Part shown: in pieces, positions 50,685 through 61,749 of the stretch
Position numbering within the stretch: the first letter of the stretch is position 1
Layout of the letters: every line of letters begins with the position of its first letter
Assembly: GCA_902651635.1 (NCBI GenBank)
Contig: CACRSC010000084.1
Span: 262,829-326,828 of the forward strand
DNA from: Mastigamoeba balamuthi
Taxonomy: Eukaryota; Evosea; Mastigamoebida; Mastigamoebidae
Length of the DNA stretch: 64,000 nucleotides
Reading direction: 5' to 3'
The notes under the pieces: model-generated
What the model was told of the DNA's origin: nothing
What the model saw: only the letters and a program-made list of their open reading frames with translations
Databases searched by the model: none
Position numbers and translations under genes: made by a program

Positions 50685-53422
50685 TCACTCGACGTCGGCG
50701 CCTCTCGGGGCGCCTGATGAGAAGAGGCGAGACCTGAGCGAGAGAATCCACCACCAGCAGCGGAACGCCGGGTGGCTCTGGCGCAGGCGCCTGGCCAGGA
50801 ACCTGAAGAGAGGGCGCACGCCAAACGCGGCGAGCACGACGCCCAGCGCCGTGAACGCTATGATGAGGGCCCGGCTCCAGCCGGTCTTGAGCACCTCCGA
50901 GGTCTTGGGCCTCCTGACCATGCCCCACACCGACGCACGGCAACGGTACGGCCTGCACAGCGATGGAATGAGATGACCGTCCTCCCCTACGGCGGGGGCG
51001 AGAGAATAGAGAGCTGTGCGCACAGGGGGTTCGCGGCGGCCGTGGCGAGCATGGCATACATGCCCTCCATCACACCGTCGTGGAGCGAGATGCGTATGGC
51101 AGGCTGCAGGCGATTCTCCAGCAGGAACTGCGACGGCGTCTTGCTGGAGTTCTGCAGTCCGGTTCTCTGAGTCAGTTGCACACAGACGAGGCCAGCGGCC
51201 GCACACCTGAGGAGCGACGGGCAGGTCCGACTTGGTCACGAAGTGCAGGCACGGGATCTTGGGGTAGTGCTGCAAAGCCCCGGAGTGTGAGAGCGGATGA
51301 GGGCTACGCCGGGGGGCGGCCACCGGCACGAACCCGCATCAGGTGCTGGTGGAGCCTCATCACGTGGGAGAACGACGACGGGTCGCTGGCGTCGTGCAGC
51401 AGGCAGCAGACGTCGCACCGCTTCATGCCCTCGGCGTCGTACACCACGTCGTCCTCGTTGGCGAACTCCATCATCTGCGCAAGCCACCTTTCAGACCTCC
51501 CCGCGCTCGGCGCTTGCAACGTGTGGCTTCTTACTGCGAGGTGGACCTGGGGCATCCGCGGGTCCGGGCAGTTGCAGACGGCGTTGTACGACGTCGTGGG
51601 GAAGTACTCCCTCGAGAACGGCTTGCCCAGCAGCCCGCGGAGGACTGCAGTCTGCGCTCTGGGGTGTCAGCAGCGGCGCACAACAGCCACGCGCGTGGCT
51701 CGACTTGCCTTGCCGCAGCCGCGGGAGCCGAAGACGTAGCAGAGCCACGTGGAGCGCTGCGGCAGCTTCGAGTACTCGGGCGAGTTCCTAACGCGCCTGA
51801 AGCCGTTGCGCGTGTCCCTGGGGAACCCGAAGAACGCGAGGTAGTGCATCGTGATCCTGTAGTTGACCAGCGTCGTCATGGCCCACTGCGACATGAACCC
51901 CGCCATCGTGAGGTTGCCGTCGGCGTTGGTGTTGCCCGTCTCCGCGGGGAAGCCCTCGCGCCACGGGTGCCCGGGCGTGACGCTGAACAGCTCCCTGAGC
52001 TCCGCGTCGTTGAGCGCGCCGTCGCCGTCCTTGTCGTGCCTGCGGAACAGGTCCTCGAGGAAGTGCAGGCCCTCCTCGCTGAGCTCCAGCCTCTCGTGCG
52101 ACCCCACGACCATCCTGGCACAGGGGACAGCAGCCGAGCTCAGCGTCGCTCGACGTGGGAGGGGGGAGAGGAGAGCGCACGGGGGCTGGAGGAAGAGCTC
52201 AGAGAGCTCGAGGGTCTTGTCGTAGCCGAAGGCGTAGAGGAGCCTCCAGGTGGCCTCGGCCTTGTTGCGCTCGCAGAGCTTGTGGTGCAGGTAGAGGAAC
52301 CCGCTGAGCGTCAGCCCGTTGTCGTCGACGCCGTCGGGCTGCGCCCGGACGACCTTGCGCTTGATGCCCTGCAGCTCCTCGGCCGTCAGCTCGGCCGCGT
52401 CCTCGTACGAGAGCCTCTGGAACGCGTTGAGCTCGGCGTCGTCGAGCGAGCCGTCCTTGTTGCGGTCCAGCAGCTTGAAGACCCTCGTCAGCGCCCGCAC
52501 GCAGGGCCCCGTCAGCCGCGCCGTCGACAGGTCGTACAGTGGGCCCAGCGGGTGCGTCACCGCCCTGCGCGCGGCCTCGACGAGCTTCGGCAGGTAGAGC
52601 AGCTGCCGCGCGCTGCAGGCGATGCAGCTCTCGACCTCGTGGTTGTCCTCGATGATCCGCGAGAAGACGGGCTCCAGCCCCGCCTCGCCCCCCACGTCGG
52701 CCTTGTTCGCCGCCACGACCACCGGCACCGACCCCGACGGCCTCACCCGCCGTATCTCCGGCAGCCAGTAGTCCCCCACCCTCGCGAGCGTCTGCACCGC
52801 ACGCCACCCCCACGCCACGTCACGCACGCGACTGAGAAAAGGGGCGGATTTCCTCCCCCGGTGACGTGGGGGCTTGCGCTGAGGGGGAGGGGGAGGGGAG
52901 CGAGGACCTCGGGCCGCGTGACGTCGTAGACGACGCAGACGACGTCGGCCTCGTGCAGCAGCCGCTCGAGGTGCGACCTCTTCCCCGGCGCGCCTGCGGC
53001 ACGCGAGCGCGGGCAGCTCAGCCGCGGGCGGCACAGGGAGGGGGGCACAGCAGGAGCAGCACAGCAGCAGGGAGGGCTTACAGGAGGTGTCGATGGCGTG
53101 GGCGAGGACCTCGTGCGCCTCGGTGCTGCTGTAGACAGGCATCGCGTGCTCCACCACAGGGGGCGCCTGCGTGGGAGGGAGAGAGAGGTGGGGGGTGTCA
53201 GCAGACCCGCCTCCCGGGGGCAGCGATTCCGCGAGAAGAGGCGGAAAAGACGCACAGACTCGTCGAACTTGTTCGCACTGAGGGCCACGACAAGCGACGT
53301 CTTGCCCACGCCCTCTGAGGGGCGCGGCAGCACACGCGGTCAGAGGAGAGGAGGGGAGCGACGTAGGGCGTACCGTCTCCCACGAGCACAAACCGAAACG
53401 GACGCGCACTCTCCGCCTGCAT
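50685..53422 (-). CDS. MIRO: Mitochondrial Rho GTPase Miro (tail-anchored)
   Basis: Miro sits in the outer membrane of mitochondria or related organelles and links them to transport and contact sites. The gene has roughly ten short exons. The N-terminal GTPase starts RPFRFVLVGD, with the P-loop completed across an intron by EGVGKTSLVVAL; VVVAANKAD is its G4 motif. Two EF-hands follow: DRNKDGSLDDAEL and DKDGDGALNDAEL, both with intact calcium ligands. A second GTPase has the P-loop CYVFGSRGCGK and the G4 motif FVTKSDLP. A C-terminal helix (ALIIAFTALGVVLAAFGV) followed by a basic tail anchors it. The tail of about 38 residues after the helix is longer than usual. All four domains are complete. 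The presence of Miro shows that the cell keeps motile mitochondria or derived organelles. Confidence 0.92.
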
Positions 53423-53745
53423 TGCCCCGACGCCACGACGATTGGTGTGTGAAAAAGAGATCTTCAGGACACGTCAGCGGAAGGGGGAAGATATTGTGGG
53501 GCACTATAGTTGGGCAGCACCTGCGCCAGTAGAGCCCACCCGCGCAGCGCCCGCCCATCCGCCCCGCCGCGCCTGCGCACGTCGCGCACGCCGCCGGGAC
53601 GAACACCCCAACCCGCCCCCGACGATGGCGACGGCAACGCGAGACCGTGCGCGGGCCCCCCCGGGGAGCCGCACCGAACAAAAAAAGAATCTGACATCCA
53701 AAAATAGGCGCCCAATCCACCGGCTGGGACTCGGACGCCGGATTC
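53423..53745. other. Divergent promoter region, Miro / polyQ gene
   Basis: About 320 bases between two divergent starts. No motif or RNA gene stands out. Confidence 0.4.
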
Positions 53746-54111
53746 ATGGCGCGGGACCGCGAGCTCCAGGACATGCTGCTGCGGTCCGAGTCCGCGGGCT
53801 CCCGCAAGTCCTCGCGGTGGTCCGACCCTGCGGACGACTCCTCTGTGCTGGGCCTGCACCGGCCCTCGAGCTCGCAGAGCGGCTGCTCGTCGCCCGTCCA
53901 CCCAGCGACGCCCTCGTCGGGCACGCGGATGCTCTCCGCGCCCCCGGGGGCGGAGCGCAAGGACCGAGAACCGCTCCCCATCGTACAGGCGCGCAAGAGC
54001 CCCAGCGCTGCAGCGATGAGGGCCGCAGGGCCGTCGGGCTGCCAGCAGGCCCAGGGGGCGCACAGGTGCGGGCTGCTGGACCCGCTGCCGGGAAGAGGAC
54101 CACCTGCACAG

Positions 54112-54196
<85 letters not shown>

Positions 54197-54387
54197 CGCA
54201 GCAACCCGCTGTGGCTGGGGGGCGCAGCGAGAACAAGGGGGTCTCGAGGTCTGCGCCGACGTTCCGAGGGCAGCAGGGGCAGCAGCAGACGCCGCCGGGT
54301 ACCAAGTTGCCCTCAGCTCTTCAACGCGCGCCTGCGTCCGGTTCAAAACGCGTTATACGTGGGCACTGCAGCGATTACGACGAGTAG
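53746..54387 (+). CDS. PolyQ protein
   Basis: A single exon of 213 residues from ATG 53746. The N-terminus (MARDRELQDMLLRSESAGS) is charged and Ser-rich. A nearly pure glutamine tract of about 30 residues, encoded by mixed CAG and CAA codons (about 54109-54200), occupies the middle. The C-terminus ends CSDYDE after a basic stretch. The mixed codons argue against a recent slippage expansion. No folded domain is seen. It is the last GC-rich gene before the AT-rich compartment. Function is unknown. Confidence 0.65.
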
Positions 54388-56044
54388 CACTCACAGAGCC
54401 AGAAAAATGTAAGTCTCTGCGGAATACACAGAGTATCCTGTTTCAGGGAGAATGACTACAACCGTGCACTTTAGCGAATATTCCGAATGAGTTCACAAAG
54501 GAACGCACAGGGCGTTTTCTTCAGGGCAACTCCGAGTGGGACTGAAAGCTGTCAGACGATTGACCAGACGTGACCCATGCTTGTGGCTACTTCAGTGATT
54601 GAGGAAAATACAAAGTAGAAGCAGCAGAAGGATCGTTAAACAATACTGTTTTCTGTACTATATTCGGATGCCTTTGGTAATAGATGAAATATCCTACTTT
54701 TGAACTCAAGTGCCCTGAAATGGTGTTTGAATGCTCTCTGCTGGAACATTAATGCCAATGAAAATAGTGCTCCACTTTGCCACAGAAGCCATGCCTTTTG
54801 GAAGGCAGTACTTCATCATCCCAAGAGTGTTACCATGCAATGTGTTACTTGCTTTGAAACAGTAATTTTCTTATAAGCTTCAGTCCAACAGATGTTATTT
54901 TGTCTTGTTATACTGAACCACATGTAATTCTGTTGTTTCAGACTACTAAATGACAAAAAAGCTCACTGAATGTTGCAGAATAATTCTTGTTCACCTCTCT
55001 TACTGCTGTTCTGAAAACATTTGATGAACTTTCTCGAAATATCAAAATGTCCGAGTCAAATGATTCACAGTAACAGAAGAACCATTAAAAGAAGACAACT
55101 TCCTTTAACAAACACTCTGAACACAACGAATGGTACCCACTGGATAACTGATAATGACTCTGTCAACAATAAAAAAGCTTCCCAGCGGGGAATTGAACTT
55201 CGACCAGCCAAGTGACAGACAACTAAACCAAACCGTTATACTTCTAAGGATAAGACAAAAGTGATCTTCTGGCATAAACAGCTGAACAAGGCCCATTTTG
55301 TGTTACAACTCTGATTCAGCAAAAAAGATCTGGCAAAAAAGCTAAAAGTTTTGTAGGCCCCCCAGGTACAGCTCAGCTCGTACATCAGGTACAGCTCATG
55401 CTATCCACAGTTCATGAAGCATGTGCAGGTTATGCACTCTGAGCAGTTCATGTGGTTCATACAGTCAGTAAACTTCAAACAGTCTTTTCAACTCATTCAG
55501 TTCATAATCCTGCAGAGCACTTACAACCAGTTCGCATTTCTGCACTCACTGTTCCAGTAGCTCGAGATCCTGTTATCATAGCAACCACTCTTTCTTAACA
55601 GGTTTATGATATGTATAGTTTTCGGAAACACAGAGAGGATACAATCACTGTGGAACTGTTGTTATCATGATTGTAACAAAGCAGAATGATCAGTACAACT
55701 CTGTTCCTGTGAAAAAGTTCTTGTCTGAATGAGATGAAACTATGGAATTGTATTTATCTCTACTCTGAATGCAACAATATGATGTTTCTTTTTGGGGAAT
55801 CTGATTTTGTTGTTGTAAATTTGTTTTTTTTTGCCAAGGTGTGAAATGAGTTATGCATTACTTCTGATTGTCAGTCACAAGGTCCCAGATGCAGCCCAGA
55901 GTGGCATACAGTTCCTCTAACTTCTGAGCAGCAGGTTAAATATAACAGTCATACCAGTTTGCCTTAGTATAAACCAAAGAAGCAGAGGCAGGAGCTGGCT
56001 GAGTTGTGGGCAGATTTCTTATACTGGTCTAAAAATAAATTCCA
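54388..56044. other. AT-rich gene-poor DNA
   Basis: GC drops sharply after the polyQ gene. No open frame has protein-like codon use. A stretch at 55370-55560 repeats CAGTTCAT-type words loosely. A tRNA-like T arm near 55190 does not fold into a full tRNA. Confidence 0.5.
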
Positions 56045-56169
56045 AAGGCATCAGCTCAGCCCTGGCCCCCCTGGGAGGTTCTTTTAGCTCATTAGACCTG
56101 TAGAGGCCATGCCATCTACAGATCTAGAGCTAAAAGAACCCATCAGGGCCTATAATAAGTTGATGCCTT
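56045..56169. repeat. Imperfect inverted repeat, about 60-nt arms
   Basis: The two halves pair with interruptions: AAGGCATCA at the left end pairs with TGATGCCTT at the right end, and GTTCTTTTAGCTC pairs with GAGCTAAAAGAAC nearer the centre, followed by partly paired sequence to the apex. It resembles a small hairpin element. Confidence 0.7.
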
Positions 56170-57098
56170 GCTCAATTTGGGGACAGGCAAGTCTTTCTTG
56201 CTTGTCTGCCATGAATTGTGGTGGTTCTGCAGAGAGGGAAGGGGGTACAAATGATAGTGAAGGGAAAAGTAGAAAGAGGGGGATTAAGGGAGATAAAGGA
56301 GGAATAAGAGATTAAGGGGAGACTCAAGGGGAAGGAAGGAGTGAGCAGGGAAGAGAGCACATACCTTGAGGTCCTTGGCGTTACACCACATGACCAACAG
56401 TGCCCACACAGGGAGCTGCTGGTCTGTGGGCTTCCACTTGAACTTAGGCTGTACAGCACAGCTATGTACTTAGTGACAGCCCACACCAGAGTGTGGAGGC
56501 TGTCACCTTTTCTATGGCCGTGCAGCAGCAGTCAGAGAAGGCAGTACAGTGAGCACAGGCAAGGGCAGAGGGGTGGAAGGGGGGGCTGCAGACATACGCA
56601 AGAGGTGAGAGCAGATGCAGGAGGAAGAAGAGAGTGTTTTTAGGTTTCTGGAAAAATCAGGCTAAGTGTGCCATCATATGAATCAATTTTGTGCAAAAAC
56701 CGAGAAAAGTGGAACGTCACATTGTGTTAATCATGTCATGTGCTGCATGTGCATTAAACACATTTTGTGCTTATAGCTCATTCATTCACTAAATACACAT
56801 TCAGCTGGCACCAGATGAAGACATGGCCTTTGCAATCAGAGATGTGTAACTGCCTTATTACCCTGACTCGGCTTTTCTGGGTCACAAGGGAACAAAGAAC
56901 TTCATTCAGCTGGATGACACAATTGTGCTTCTGATCTCTGTCCTGCTGCCATGGGTACTGCAGTCCCATGCAAGCTATGACCCCACAGTTCTGATGTTGA
57001 TCAACTGTCTTGTTCAGTGTCAGGACATTCCCTCTCGTCCCCAGAGTCTTCTGTGCTTTTGCCTGCACTATGGAATTCATCCATATCGATCACGTTTA
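56170..57098. other. AT-rich, no supported gene
   Basis: Several short frames but no domain or codon signature. A purine-rich stretch runs at 56230-56350. Confidence 0.4.
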
Positions 57099-57345
57099 CG
57101 TGCTGTAGTGGATCCAGTTCTGCTACACACTGCTACACATGCTCCACTATGCTGTGTAGCAGAAGTGTAGTGGCATATAGTGATGGGTGGGTCTGCTACA
57201 CTGTGTAGCAGAGCCTATATAGCAATGCATAGCAGAGACTGATCTGCTACACAGTGCAGCAAAGGAATATGTAGCAGTGCATAGTGGAAGCAATTGTGTA
57301 GCTAAGTGTAGTGGAAGCCTGTGTAGGTGAGTAGTCTAGATTTTA
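57099..57345. repeat. Repeat array, CTGCTACAC/GTGTAGCAG family
   Basis: Degenerate units built around CTGCTACACTGTGTAGCAG and a following TAGCAATGCATAGCAGA-type segment recur here about every 45-50 bases. Units themselves contain short palindromes. Related stretches occur at 57821-57922, 58050-58115 and 59262-59515. Confidence 0.75.
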
Positions 57346-57820
57346 TCAGCTGGCTGATTTGTACTTGACACTGAGACAGCAATGCAGAAGGAATTGAGCA
57401 AAGCAGGCAATGCTTCAGGAACAGGAGTACACAGTGAGGCAAAACACACAGCTATAGTTAGATCAAGTACAGGAGAGGAAGGATGGAAAGAACAAATCAT
57501 ATTGCTGCAGATCATGTGACAGGTACTACTCCATGCAGTGTAATCTGCAGAGAGCTGGTTACATGAGTGGTCAGTTGTCTTTGCCCTGAGAAGCAGAATG
57601 AAACATCTGGAAGACGGTCTTCTCTGTTGGTGACAGACAGGGCTGCCGCATGGAGCCAGGCCAAAGCAGCAGAGAACAAACATCAGTATGTTGTGGACAG
57701 CTCCAGTGCAGGTTTGTACACAAGTATTCCTTTCTGTAATTTTTTCAAAAAACATATTATATGGTAAAAAAACACAGCAATAGAGTAGAGCAGCTTGAGC
57801 CAATCCAGATAACTATAGGG

Positions 57821-57922
57821 TCTGTTGCTGTGTAGTAGAGGTTTCTGTATAGTGACACATAGTAGAACATCTGCTACACACTGCTATTCTATAGGATTCA
57901 CTATACAGTGTAGCAGAGGTAT
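57821..57922. repeat. Repeat, GTGTAGCAG family
   Basis: Contains CTGCTACACACTGCTA and ACAGTGTAGCAGAGG, matching the array at 57099. Confidence 0.65.
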
Positions 57923-58049
57923 TTGTGAAGTAGAAGGTACTGTCTGCCCTTTTGATGGCAGTTAACAACTGTTGTTTACTCAATTGATATAGATGTGAAA
58001 GAAGGATGTAGGAGGATAGGAATGAATAGTCAGTGAGCAGCTGAATTGT

Positions 58050-58115
58050 GTATTAGTGCATAGCACCTTCATGTGTAGCAATGGTTCGTAGAGCCTTCTT
58101 GTGTAGTAGTTCATA
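58050..58115. repeat. Repeat, GTGTAGCAG family (short)
   Basis: Degenerate units with TGTGTAGCAATGGTTCGTAG and GTGTAGTAGTTCATAG. Confidence 0.5.
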
Positions 58116-58190
58116 GTAAGAGGGTATCATCATTATCACTGCACTGGGCACAATCCATGATGCAGTCCTTTGGATCAGTCATAACATCAT

Positions 58191-58490
58191 TTAGATCATC
58201 AGAGGACGCATGTGGGTTGATGAATTTCTCTTCAAACATCTCGAACTGGTCGTGAGCAGCTCATCAGAGTTGAACAGCCAAGATGTCAGTTTCACATTGT
58301 TCCATAGAGAAGACACTCTTTCTGCATGATGAGTTACCTGTATGATGTGCTCTCCAAGGCGTTTAACTTTCTCACGAGATCCTTTGATAGTGCTAAGCCT
58401 GTAGCACAGCCCCTGAGCATCAGCATCAGCATTGAAAGGCGAATCTACTCCAGCCATGGCAACTGCGATATAAGATTTAGAAACTGTGTG
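58191..58490 (-). CDS. Possible exon of unknown protein
   Basis: An open frame on the minus strand reads KVKRLGEHIIQVTHHAERV then SLWNNVKLTSWLFNSDELL, which is protein-like. It has no convincing start: the upstream part of the frame runs through the tRNA-Gly gene on the other strand. I treat it as a possible exon or remnant and cannot name it. Confidence 0.25.
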   Translation of the reverse strand, partial: HTVSKSYIAVAMAGVDSPFNADADAQGLCYRLSTIKGSREKVKRLGEHIIQVTHHAERVSSLWNNVKLTSWLFNSDELLTTSSRCLKRNSSTHMRPLMI

Positions 58491-58492
58491 AA

Positions 58493-58563
58493 GCACTGGT
58501 GGTCTAAGGGTAGAATGCTCGCCTGCCACGCGGGCGATCCGGGTTCGAGTCCCGGCCAGTGCA
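58493..58563 (+). tRNA. tRNA-Gly (GCC)
   Basis: Acceptor GCACTGG/CCAGTGC, anticodon stem CTCGC with loop CTGCCAC giving GCC and GCGGG opposite, T arm CCGGG TTCGAGT CCCGG. Discriminator A. It is intact although embedded in the AT-rich repeat region. Confidence 0.93.
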
Positions 58564-59261
58564 ATTCTTGCCAAGTTGTTGTCGCTTATCACGGGTTCGC
58601 ACAATAGAGGGAGCTTCAGTCATGGCAGAAGTCCCGAGACTGGTCTGCTTCCTGTGACTGTGGGCATTTCTGGAGTGCTGGGGTGCTCACCAGATCACTT
58701 CCAACGATCCCTATGTGATGGCTCATCCCAGCAGAGTGCTTCAAGCATGAATGGACCTTGTGGCCTTGTACCCTTGTTCACATCCTGATGGCATCACCAC
58801 GAATAGTGGCACGATTCCCAAGGGAGCCAGTGCCAGAGCTGTATGTCCTTCATTTCAATTCTCTTATCTGCTCAATCAAAACAAACTGGAACATACCTAT
58901 CAGTGGTTGGGTTGCTGACCATTCCATGCCTTATGGCAGGTCCCTGTCACATGGGCCTGTTATATGTACTTCACAGAACATGGCAGCATTGAGAATTGTG
59001 CAGGTCCTTAATGCCTGCCCAACGTCTTCAAATGCACAGGACTGGGCTGTCTCCTTCTTCAATGGCACATGGTTAAAGGGGGTCAGCAGCTCACATGTCT
59101 TGCCTCACTTCAGGCCTCTCAGGTCACAAAGGCAGCCATTAAGCCTCTCACCTCCATCCCAGAATTTCACTTAGAATAAAACCTGTGTGTAGTCGGGACA
59201 CAAAAAAGCAAATAATATATATACGTCATCATTGACATCATCAACACCCTGATATAATTCT
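58564..59261. other. No supported gene
   Basis: A frame at 58758-59174 is open but its composition and lack of domains do not support a call. Confidence 0.35.
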
Positions 59262-59515
59262 GCTACGATGTGTAGTGAAGGGTTCGCTATACACTGTAGT
59301 GGAAGTGCCTATGTAGTAGTGCATAGTGGAACATGCTATAGCACCTGTATAGTAAATTGTCCTGCTTCAGTGTGAAGCAGAGGATCTGCTACACACTGTA
59401 GCAGAAGTGCCTATGTAGTGGTGCATAGGCAAATAGTTCGGCCACAGTGCATAGCAGAGGGTCTGCTACACACTGTAGTGGAAGTGCCTATGTAGTGGCA
59501 CGTAGTGGAACATGC
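59262..59515. repeat. Repeat array, GTGTAGCAG family
   Basis: Two or three units of the form CTACACACTGTAG, then TGGAAGTGCCTATGTAGTGG, then CATAGTGGAACATGCT, very similar to one another; the last unit abuts the ATG of the next gene. Confidence 0.75.
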
Positions 59516-59527
59516 TGCCTGGAGGTG

Positions 59528-60823
59528 ATGTACTTCACCACGCTGTTCTGGGATCCAACGGAGAACACTGTGCAGAATGCAACCACGACACTGACTGCAG
59601 TTGCAGCTGGGGTGCATCGCCTCAGCCACCACAGTGCGAGGGGGTGTGCCATGGATGGCCCCAAAGCCATGCTGATTGCTGTGAGGAGCATCAAGGACAA
59701 GATCAAGGGAGCAAAGCAGGACAGCAAGGAAACGTCTTCTGCATCTGGAGACGAGGCTGAGAGCTCCAGCTCTGAGTTCATTAACGAGCTGCAGGGCAAG
59801 AAGGTGGTGGAGTGCAACAGGGACGATGACCAGGAGGAGCACAAGGAGAAGACAACGACATGCAAGAGGACGAGGGAGGAAAGCAACGAGGAGTACGTGG
59901 CACCAGCTGCACCAGCTGCATTGCAATGCCTCCTTTCTCGTTCGCCTGTGAAGATCCAGCAGTGTCTGGCACCAGCCCCAGCAGCAGCAGCAGCAGTGGC
60001 ACCAGCAGACTGCGAGATGCTTAGGACCCCTGGTGCTCCAGCAAAGTGCACGTGGTGGTCTCAGCAGCCCACGGAGGCCTGGGTCATCAACGACATTGAT
60101 GCCATGAGTCTCCAGGATACTCACACAGCCCTGCGCCAGGCCGTGAGCAATGCTGTATATCACATTCCCTCTTTGTTATTCATACACATTTTATATGCCA
60201 GCAGCATATGATTATATACTGGCAGCACATAATTATCTACCAGCAGTATATAAATATATATACTGGCAGCACATAGCATATGCCACCAGCATATATAATA
60301 TTTGATACAACAACCTTCACTAATCATTGTTAAACCACAGAAAAAGCGTGAGGAGACTCTGCAGTCAGCACTGCAGTCCATCCAGTCCCTCAGCGCACGT
60401 ATGAAGGACCTGATAGCACTGAATCAGAAATCTCAGGACAAGGTGAAAAGGCTGACTGCCGAAATTGCCTCTGCTGCTGGACCAGGTCTCCTCGTTCCAG
60501 CACAGCAGCAGGACCAGATCATCAAGGGCTTGAAGGCTGCAAGGGCCAAGTTGAAGGAGAAGATCGCCATGTACAAGAAAGAAGGAGCAGGTCAGGATGA
60601 CCAACGAGCTGCACAAGCAGCACGTGCTTGTTGCAATGTTGAAGAGCCAGAACGAGGGGCTCAAGGAGCAGCTGGAGCTCCTCAAGTCCGAGCGTGCCAA
60701 TTGGAGGGAGTACGAGTCCCTCAAGGGCACCAGCACCACTTCCTCGAAGCACAAAGTGCTCACCTCTCACCCTGCTCACCCTGCATCTGGGTCTGCCGAT
60801 GGTGCAGACACTCCCACGTGCTG
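59528..60823 (+). CDS. Charged coiled-coil protein, unknown family, one frameshift
   Basis: Exon 1 (59528-60154) encodes a Lys/Glu/Ser-rich segment (AVRSIKDKIKGAKQDSKE) and an Ala/Pro region; a 186-nt AT-rich intron (60155-60340) is removed in phase 0; exon 2 continues with long heptads (LQSALQSIQSLSARMKDLI). At about 60590 the frame shifts by one base into MTNELHKQHVLVAMLKSQNE, which is clearly the continuing coiled coil and ends at TGA 60821-60823. The shift is not at an obvious homopolymer and no intron fits, so it may be a real lesion. Codon use is less G/C-biased than the genes before 54,400. The intron contains CAGCATATG repeats. Function unknown; a mobile-element origin is possible. 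Confidence 0.5.
60186..60300. repeat. GCCAGCAGCATATG repeats within intron
   Basis: Three or four degenerate units of GCCAGCAGCATATG or CTGGCAGCACATA in tandem. Similar units recur at 60998-61075 and 63755-63855. Confidence 0.65.
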
Positions 60824-60997
60824 AGTGAGACACTCTCATCTATCTCCTGAGTGCTCTCTGTCACTCACGCCTTGCCCTTCTCAATTGCTTCGTCCTCCAA
60901 ATAAAAGCAATTGTTCTCTTCATATTTCACAATCAAAATTGTATGACACGTGCATCAGCATCAATGCACATCACTCTCTCTGCTATCTCTCACTTTA

Positions 60998-61075
60998 TAT
61001 GCCAGCAGCATATGCTTTTTGCCAGCAGCACATGCTTTCTGCTGGTGGCACAGTATGTGCCAGCGACAATAACTG
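60998..61075. repeat. GCCAGCAGCATATG repeats
   Basis: Three to four units in direct and inverted forms (GCCAGCAGCATATG, GCCAGCAGCACATG, TGCTGGTGGCACA). Confidence 0.65.
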
Positions 61076-61144
61076 CTGACATAACTGCCGACTTATAACC
61101 CCCTTGTTCCAGGCCCCAGTTCTCAGGCCTGCCCATGCAGAATC

Positions 61145-61743
61145 GTGTGCGATTTTGTAGACACACTCACTTATGGGCCTTCTGCTCGTGTTGTGAGGAA
61201 CAGCCATTTCCGAGTTTACTTCACAACGCATGACGTGTTTTTTCCAAGTGACGAAAACCACTGGTACATAACACGTTTTTCAGGGGAATTCCTGCCCATC
61301 AGGTATGCAGAAGGGACAGCAGACCCAGAGGCAATGCCAGAGAGCTCATCTGAGGCAGAGCAGAGTGATACAGGGACAGACGGGATAGTACTGCAGAAGA
61401 AGCTGGAGCTCACAGTACAGGTGTGCTTGGAAGAGCCCAAGTACAGCTTGCTGTGTAAAAACACCTCAAACAGCACTTCAGACACTCAGAAAGTACCAGA
61501 TGAGAAGAGCAGAGCTGCAGGAAGCATTGAGCAGCATTGAGACGAGGTACAAGAAGGTCATAGAGCATCCAGGGTCCGGAGACTACCTGGGGCCAGTGCT
61601 TAAGACAGTGCAGAGGCCTCTGGAAGCCCTGCCTCTGGCCAACACCAGCAGGATCTCTAGCACTCCAGCTCGTCATCCCAAAGGCAGTCCTCGCCCTCAA
61701 AAGTGCACTGAAGTGATACCCGAAGCTGTACATATCTTCAATT
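61145..61743 (+). CDS. Hypothetical protein fragment
   Basis: One frame (to 61540) includes RNSHFRVYFTTHDVFFPSDE and an acidic Ser/Glu-rich part; a second, overlapping frame (61500-61743) includes ELQEALSSIETRYKKVIEHP. The two may be parts of one gene joined by a frame change, since a helical region spans both. No clear start ATG and no recognised domain. It could be a remnant of a mobile element. Confidence 0.35.
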
Positions 61744-61749
61744 GATTTG

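Noticed and set aside
55176-55255. Possible degenerate tRNA-Asp on the minus strand (loop CTGTCAC)
   Set aside because: The T stem has only three of five pairs and the acceptor ends do not match, so it is not a functional tRNA and similarity is too weak to call a pseudogene.
58758-59174. Open frame of 138 residues in the AT-rich block
   Set aside because: Composition is not protein-like, no domain or splice context supports it, and it is flanked by repeats.
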